The notes under the pieces: model-generated
What the model was told of the DNA's origin: nothing
Seen by the model: the letters and a program-made list of their open reading frames with translations, nothing else
Databases searched by the model: none
Shown here: positions 60,117 to 64,000 of the stretch, in pieces
Layout of the letters: each line of letters begins with the position of its first letter
Position numbering within the stretch: position 1 is the first letter of the stretch
Assembly (NCBI GenBank): GCA_049516395.1
Contig: JBEKTD010000012.1
Location: 1-64,000 of the forward strand
Reading direction: 5' to 3'
Source: Fen-1362 sp049516395
Lineage (GTDB): Bacteria > Planctomycetota > Phycisphaerae > Sedimentisphaerales > Anaerobacaceae
Length of the DNA: 64,000 nt
Made by a program: the position numbers and the translations under genes

Positions 60117-60135
60117 CCCCTGTTGTAAAACCAAA
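60117..60135. repeat. 19-base repeat shared with 4911-4929
   Basis: CCCCTGTTGTAAAACCAAA occurs at both places, downstream of unrelated genes. Chance is unlikely in 64 kb but neither function nor family is known. Confidence 0.55.
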
Positions 60136-60170
60136 TGAGAAAATTCACTGGGATGACGTTGTGAGCCAAT

Positions 60171-61328
60171 TTATTGTCGCGATGCAGAGAATGCCCCGTT
60201 GGTCGCAGCTGCCCCGCGAATCGCGGCATCTCTGACAGAGTAGATGATATTCATCACTTCATCCCTATTTTTGATGTCCTCGCTAAGTGTAAGAAGCTTG
60301 TTGATTTGCTCCCAAAGCCATTTTTCATCGACCTTGGCGGGCGGGGTAAGATATAAAGGCATACCCGGGACACAATAAGCGCCTTCCGGCAGCACTTCTT
60401 CGACCTTTTCGCCCTTGCCATCAACAAAACTCATATGCTCTTTTGCAAATCCCTCGACATCCTCCACGCCAAGCTCCTTACAAACGAGCGACGCAAGCGA
60501 CTTAATATCAATGGGAGCAACAGAGGAGGGCAAAATACCAAAGGCGTGGCCACCGCGGCAGAAGGCAGCGAACCTCAAAAAGAGCTTTGCGGCTGTGGCC
60601 GGACAGGAAAACCTGCGTTTGGGAATTTGACCATCGATAACGCGAATACGAATTGGTTTGCCTGTTTTTACGCCGTCTATTAATGAACGCAGGAAATACG
60701 AACCGCCCGTGGAGCAGATATTGACTAATTGAAGGGTTCCAAAACGAATCCTCGGGAAATTCGATGCCGTTTGTCTTACCAAAAAATCGAGGCAGAATTT
60801 TGTAACGTCATAAACACTTGAAGGAGTATTGGCCTTTTCAGAAGAGATAAAAATACAGACCTGCATAGACGGACAATCGGCTGCGGCCTTGAGAATGTTG
60901 TGATTGCCACGGATATTGGTAACTATGAACGCTTCAGGAGAAATGTTTGAAAGTTTGACGGAGGTCCTTGCGGCAAAACTGAAACACACGGTCGGCTTAT
61001 AAACTTCGAATATCGATCGCATCCACTTCTCGTCGGCGATATCCCCGATTTCGTAGTGGACTTTCGATGATTCGAGGGGCTTGTCTTCAAGTGACTCGAC
61101 GACGTCGTACATCGCTTTTTCGCTTGCGTCAACAAAGACAAAACTCTCAACACCCTTATTTCTCATAAGCCCGAACAACTCACGTCCTATCCGGTTGCCT
61201 ATGCCGATAATCAGGACTACGGCCCCTTTAATGAAACGAAAATCCTCATCGGACAGCTCGAACTTCTCCAGTTCATTGGAATCAAGATAAGATTTAATAA
61301 GGACTTGTTCTTCGTTTTTTGTCAGCAT
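60171..61328 (-). CDS. CapD-like NAD-dependent epimerase/dehydratase
   Basis: 385 aa from ATG at 61328 (GGGG upstream); a GTG at 61340 is possible. Rossmann motif VVLIIGIGNRIGRELFG, DIADEKWMRSIFEVYKP, FSFAARTSVKLSNISPEAFI, then FISSEKANTPSSVYDVTKFC with the Tyr-x3-Lys catalytic pair (about 195). The pattern is that of Polysacc_synt_2/CapD enzymes of sugar-nucleotide modification. The glycine motif and the STDKA motif are changed (GIGNRIG, SSEKA), so activity may differ. A soluble form without the membrane domain. Confidence 0.8.
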   Translation of the reverse strand: MLTKNEEQVLIKSYLDSNELEKFELSDEDFRFIKGAVVLIIGIGNRIGRELFGLMRNKGVESFVFVDASEKAMYDVVESLEDKPLESSKVHYEIGDIADEKWMRSIFEVYKPTVCFSFAARTSVKLSNISPEAFIVTNIRGNHNILKAAADCPSMQVCIFISSEKANTPSSVYDVTKFCLDFLVRQTASNFPRIRFGTLQLVNICSTGGSYFLRSLIDGVKTGKPIRIRVIDGQIPKRRFSCPATAAKLFLRFAAFCRGGHAFGILPSSVAPIDIKSLASLVCKELGVEDVEGFAKEHMSFVDGKGEKVEEVLPEGAYCVPGMPLYLTPPAKVDEKWLWEQINKLLTLSEDIKNRDEVMNIIYSVRDAAIRGAAATNGAFSASRQ

Positions 61329-61745
61329 TACATTCCCCACGTCAAATAACCGTTACAGGCGTCAAAACCCATACACGGACAGGCATTAAAAACAGGAAAC
61401 AGCACAGAATTGATAACCGGCAAGTTACTGAATTGACTAAATAATACGGCTGTTTTGACCGACATATACAATACCCGAATATATAATTTTTGCAGCAACT
61501 GTTGACCGCACAAATTACAATAGTATAATCGGCTAAATGGCCTTAAAAAGCAATAGGGCAGCGAATAAAATACAACATCAATTGAAATTCCAACACTGCC
61601 AATAAGGCACAAAGTCGAATTTAATCAACATAAGTAAGGATTGTATGTTGAATATTTTCATCATAACCTGCTTTTCTGTCCTGGAATATCACCCTGGGGG
61701 TCATCTCGTGGTCCAACCCGTCAAAATTAGGCAAGAGGTGTATTA
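61329..61745. other. Leader region of the HTH-protein gene
   Basis: Holds a promoter with a consensus -10 at 61502-61529, a possible leaderless 22-codon frame starting at 61537, and a 33-codon frame at 61645-61746 with a good ribosome-binding site. The part 61340-61500 has nothing that I could recognise. Confidence 0.45.
61502..61529 (+). promoter_or_regulatory. Candidate promoter of the HTH-protein gene
   Basis: TTGACC (61502-61507), 16-base spacer, TATAAT (61524-61529). It leaves about 210 bases before the ATG at 61746. Confidence 0.55.
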
Positions 61746-61746
61746 A
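61645..61746 (+). CDS. Possible 33-aa leader ORF coupled to the HTH gene
   Basis: ATG at 61645 with AAGGA five bases upstream; the TAA stop overlaps the next ATG as TAATG. Its last codons contain the ribosome-binding site GAGGTG of the HTH gene, so its translation could control that gene. The peptide (MLNIFIITCFSVLEYHPGG, then HLVVQPVKIRQEVY) shows no family. It is in another frame from the HTH gene. Confidence 0.35.
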   Translation: MLNIFIITCFSVLEYHPGGHLVVQPVKIRQEVY

Positions 61747-62840
61747 TGATAATAAAAATGCGTCTAAAAAAACTGCTCCAGGAGCATAATTTGTATAAAC
61801 GAGGCATTATGCAGATTATGGCCAAGGACCTGGGGCTGCACAGACAGACAATTTCGAAGATGTTCAACGACGAAATCGGAACCATATCCACCGGCACTTT
61901 AAGCAAGATTTGCTCCTGGCTGATAGAAAACGATGTGCCCGCAAAGTCGCTGCCTGCGGCGCTTTTCGGTCGAGGTCGGGGCAAATTATGGCAGGAATTC
62001 GCGGAGAAGGAAAAATGCAACTGCTTCATAGGTGAATATCACGAGCCGCGGGAACGGGAGGTGCTTTGGAAGTGGCTCAGCCGGAGTGATACGACCGCGC
62101 TTGGATTTTTCGCCCAGCAATTATCGACGCCGCAGGAGGATAATGTCTCGACGCCGGGGCTGTTTTTTGAATATATACCATTTCATTACCCCTTGCAAAG
62201 CTACGATGTCAGACAGGAACCTTTGGCGCAGGACATACAAAGAAGCGGCAAAATCTTTCAGAAGATGCTGTCGGACAAAAACACCTCCTCGATATTAATC
62301 GGCAGCCAGAGGGTCAACTATCTGCTTGAGCATTTCGTGGCTAACTTATTCAAATGCACGCCCTTCGCTTCTGCTGCACAACTTCAGGTGCCGTGGTTTA
62401 CGGTGTATCGGGAAAGTGACCATATGGTGCCAAGCTGTTTCGGAGGCAAAATCAGGCCCGGGGGCGGAAAAGAATGTTCGATGCCGGGGCTGCATTACAT
62501 CAACGAAAGGGGCAAATGGGTGGCTTTCCCCTGGCATTTGCATGAGCAGGACGGCGGAGTAGTGATTATTGTTCGCGACAATGAAAAAGACACGATGAGT
62601 ATGGCAGTATTCGGCTTCGGAGGGCTGACAACCGAGGCAATAGCCAGGGCTACAGTCCTTCAGGAGGAAAAATTTATTGAGCCGCAATGGGAGACAGGCA
62701 GCAGGGAAATCGGGGTTTTTATCTGCTTAGTGAAATACCAGGTGGATCATCTGCCCGGGGAACCAGAGGAAACGGTTACCCCGACGAACACAGAAATAAT
62801 ACCGATGAAAGAAAAAGTGTTGAAGCAGTTCCTGCTCTGA
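61746..62840 (+). CDS. Orphan HTH (Cro/CI-like) protein with large unknown C-terminal domain
   Basis: 364 aa; GAGGTG seven bases upstream. Residues about 5-70 look like a Cro/CI helix-turn-helix (MAKDLGLHRQTISKMFNDEI, with a second helix STGTLSKICSWLIENDVP). The remaining about 290 residues show no known fold; they include a string of aromatic residues (GLFFEYIPFHYPLQSYDVRQ), GSQRVNYLLEHFVANLFKC, and the segment GKWVAFPWHLHEQDGGVVII. It may be a sensor-regulator; the ligand is unknown. Convergent with a Cys-rich small gene across a hairpin. Confidence 0.8.
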   Translation: MIIKMRLKKLLQEHNLYKRGIMQIMAKDLGLHRQTISKMFNDEIGTISTGTLSKICSWLIENDVPAKSLPAALFGRGRGKLWQEFAEKEKCNCFIGEYHEPREREVLWKWLSRSDTTALGFFAQQLSTPQEDNVSTPGLFFEYIPFHYPLQSYDVRQEPLAQDIQRSGKIFQKMLSDKNTSSILIGSQRVNYLLEHFVANLFKCTPFASAAQLQVPWFTVYRESDHMVPSCFGGKIRPGGGKECSMPGLHYINERGKWVAFPWHLHEQDGGVVIIVRDNEKDTMSMAVFGFGGLTTEAIARATVLQEEKFIEPQWETGSREIGVFICLVKYQVDHLPGEPEETVTPTNTEIIPMKEKVLKQFLL

Positions 62841-62859
62841 CGGTCGTTATTATGCCTAA

Positions 62860-62896
62860 GCAATACAGCCCCCCCTCCGATGAAGGGCTGTATTGC
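62860..62896. terminator. Convergent hairpin, candidate bidirectional terminator
   Basis: GCAATACAGCCC pairs perfectly with GGGCTGTATTGC (12 bp) around a 13-base loop. It lies between two converging genes, 19 bases after one stop and 27 bases after the other. No T-run follows, so the call is from position and stem strength. Confidence 0.5.
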
Positions 62897-62923
62897 CGCA
62901 ACAGTGTAGCGTTAAGGAAGGTA

Positions 62924-63049
62924 TTATTGCTGGGATTTTTTCTTATTACAGGTGCATTTATCCGCTGGCTTGTTACAGCCGGAACAGACACCATCGATTA
63001 TTTCTTTGCCGCATTTCTTGCAAGGCGAACATCCACACGTCTGACACAT
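62924..63049 (-). CDS. 41-aa Cys-rich small protein
   Basis: Forty-one residues from ATG at 63049 (AGGA eight bases upstream), starting MCQTCGCSPCKKCGKEIIDG and ending VCSGCNKPADKCTCNKKKSQQ. Nine Cys in 41 residues, arranged as Cys-x2-Cys-x-Cys-x2-Cys-x2-Cys then Cys-x2-Cys and Cys-x-Cys, indicate a zinc- or iron-binding mini protein. It is too short for most gene finders. Confidence 0.75.
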   Translation of the reverse strand: MCQTCGCSPCKKCGKEIIDGVCSGCNKPADKCTCNKKKSQQ

Positions 63050-63216
63050 TGCAAAAATCCTAAATGCTTTTTTTTATGAGCATCACTTTATATGTAAAAT
63101 TATACTATTTGACGAATCTGGAGAACATTGGGAGATTGCCTATTTGTCGGTTCTCAAAAACTTATCAGACAGATTAACAATTGACGGCCGGATATTGGCG
63201 GATTAGGATTTCGGGT

Positions 63217-64000
63217 ATGAAGAATATAAAAAGCCCTCAGGTAAATACAAACTCGGCGGAGGCATTCGCCCAGGCAAGACGATATATCCCAGGTGGAGTA
63301 AACTCGCCGGTGCGGGCATTCGGAGGCGTAGGCTTAAAGCCATTGTTCATAGCCAAGGCCAAGGGAGCGAAAATTTACGACATAGACGGGAATGCCTATA
63401 TTGACTACGTCGGGTCATGGGGGCCGATGATATTGGGACACGCTCATCCGGCGGTTGTGAGGGCGATAAATAAAGCGGCGAAAAAAGGGACAAGTTACGG
63501 TGCTCCGACAGTCGCAGAGACGGAATTGGCGGAAAAGATACATAACGCTTTCGCGTCGATTGAAAAGGTGCGATTAGTAAGCAGCGGGACTGAAGCGGTG
63601 ATGACCGCAATTCGCCTCGCCCGCGCATACACGCGCAAGGATTTGATAATCAAAATGGCGGGCTGCTATCACGGGCATAGTGATTCATTATTGGTGTCGG
63701 CTGGGTCGGGAGCGGCTGAACACGCTGTGCCTTCGAGTGCGGGTATCCCCCCCGCCATAGCAAATCTAACAGTTGTCATACCATATAATGATGTTGAGGC
63801 GGTGAAAAATTGTTTCTTAGTTCACAGGGGACAAATAGCGGCGGTGCTGGTTGAGCCGGTGGCGGCGAATATGGGAGTTGTACCGCCTGCGGAAGATTAT
63901 TTGCAGCTTGTGCGGGCTTTGTGCGACGCCGAAAAATCGGTTTTGATTTTCGATGAGGTGATAACGGGCTTTCGCGTGGCTTATGGCGGGGCACAGGAGC
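63217..64000 (+). CDS. hemL: Glutamate-1-semialdehyde 2,1-aminomutase, 5' part
   Basis: Runs off the right edge after about 261 codons (full length is usually about 425-430). ATG at 63217 with AGGA ten bases upstream. It converts glutamate-1-semialdehyde to 5-aminolevulinate for heme, PLP-dependent. Visible: ARRYIPGGVNSPVRAFGGVG, DIDGNAYIDYVGSWGPMILG, LVSSGTEAVMTAIRLAR, YHGHSDSLL and IFDEVITGFRV. The catalytic Lys lies beyond the window. TTGACG-17-TAGGAT at 63181-63209 could be its promoter, but would start transcription almost at the ATG. Confidence 0.95.
   Translation, partial: MKNIKSPQVNTNSAEAFAQARRYIPGGVNSPVRAFGGVGLKPLFIAKAKGAKIYDIDGNAYIDYVGSWGPMILGHAHPAVVRAINKAAKKGTSYGAPTVAETELAEKIHNAFASIEKVRLVSSGTEAVMTAIRLARAYTRKDLIIKMAGCYHGHSDSLLVSAGSGAAEHAVPSSAGIPPAIANLTVVIPYNDVEAVKNCFLVHRGQIAAVLVEPVAANMGVVPPAEDYLQLVRALCDAEKSVLIFDEVITGFRVAYGGAQE

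Noticed and set aside
61537..61605. 22-codon frame just at the predicted transcription start
   Set aside because: No conservation or ribosome-binding evidence; a leaderless start is possible but unsupported.

Overview
The window looks like a piece of a Planctomycetota chromosome, most likely class Phycisphaerae (Sedimentisphaerales-like). This is inferred from moderate GC, dockerin-like C-terminal ends on secreted proteins (beta-helix protein, subtilase), a GLUG-repeat protein, a large mixed type II secretion/type IV pilus operon with many prepilins, an orphan HNH-AP2 nuclease, and intergenic DNA full of short modular repeats. No phage, transposase, plasmid gene or CRISPR array was seen.

Region by region. 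1-7.4 kb is accessory: a large polytopic membrane protein lies between two arms of a perfect 122-bp inverted repeat and changes base skew inside its reading frame; then come a small carbohydrate-domain lipoprotein, a dockerin-tailed beta-helix protein and an HNH-AP2 nuclease. 7.4-9.2 kb is a secreted subtilase. 9.4-18.6 kb is an acetate/acetyl-CoA block: acs and a SatP-type acetate carrier on +, and on - a LacI regulator and a three-gene operon of ADP-forming acetyl-CoA synthetase, a CoA-transferase fused to a GNAT acetyltransferase, and an AcuC-type deacetylase. 18.8-24.3 kb holds a stand-alone LigD phosphoesterase domain, a phosphohexomutase, serA, a lipoprotein, a DUF2752 protein and an inositol-phosphatase-like enzyme. 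24.3-38.5 kb is one minus-strand secretion/pilus operon: PilB-like ATPase, pilT, gspE, gspF, six prepilin-like proteins and a GspK-like protein, led by a consensus TTGACA-17-TATAAT promoter.

38.5-43 kb holds polX and a macrodomain protein, a terminator, a small ORF, tRNA-Cys and dihydrolipoyl dehydrogenase. 43-57.2 kb is the fatty-acid synthesis region (acpP-fabF, fabG, fabD on -, and rpmF-plsX-fabH on +), interrupted by an Nramp-Usp transporter, a 994-aa GLUG/C39-like exported protein and a ZIP transporter with a small membrane protein. 57.2-64 kb holds a SYLF lipoprotein, a 2Fe-2S/ASKHA corrinoid-activator-like protein, two very short ORFs (27-aa Arg/Lys-rich and 41-aa Cys-rich), a CapD-like epimerase, an orphan HTH protein and the 5' part of hemL, which runs off the right edge.

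How the parts fit: Acs spends ATP to activate acetate while the ADP-forming synthetase can regain ATP from acetyl-CoA; a GNAT and a deacetylase beside them suggest control by lysine acetylation. The secretion operon plausibly exports the dockerin-tailed, GLUG and subtilase proteins. All functions are read from motifs by eye; no database search was possible.
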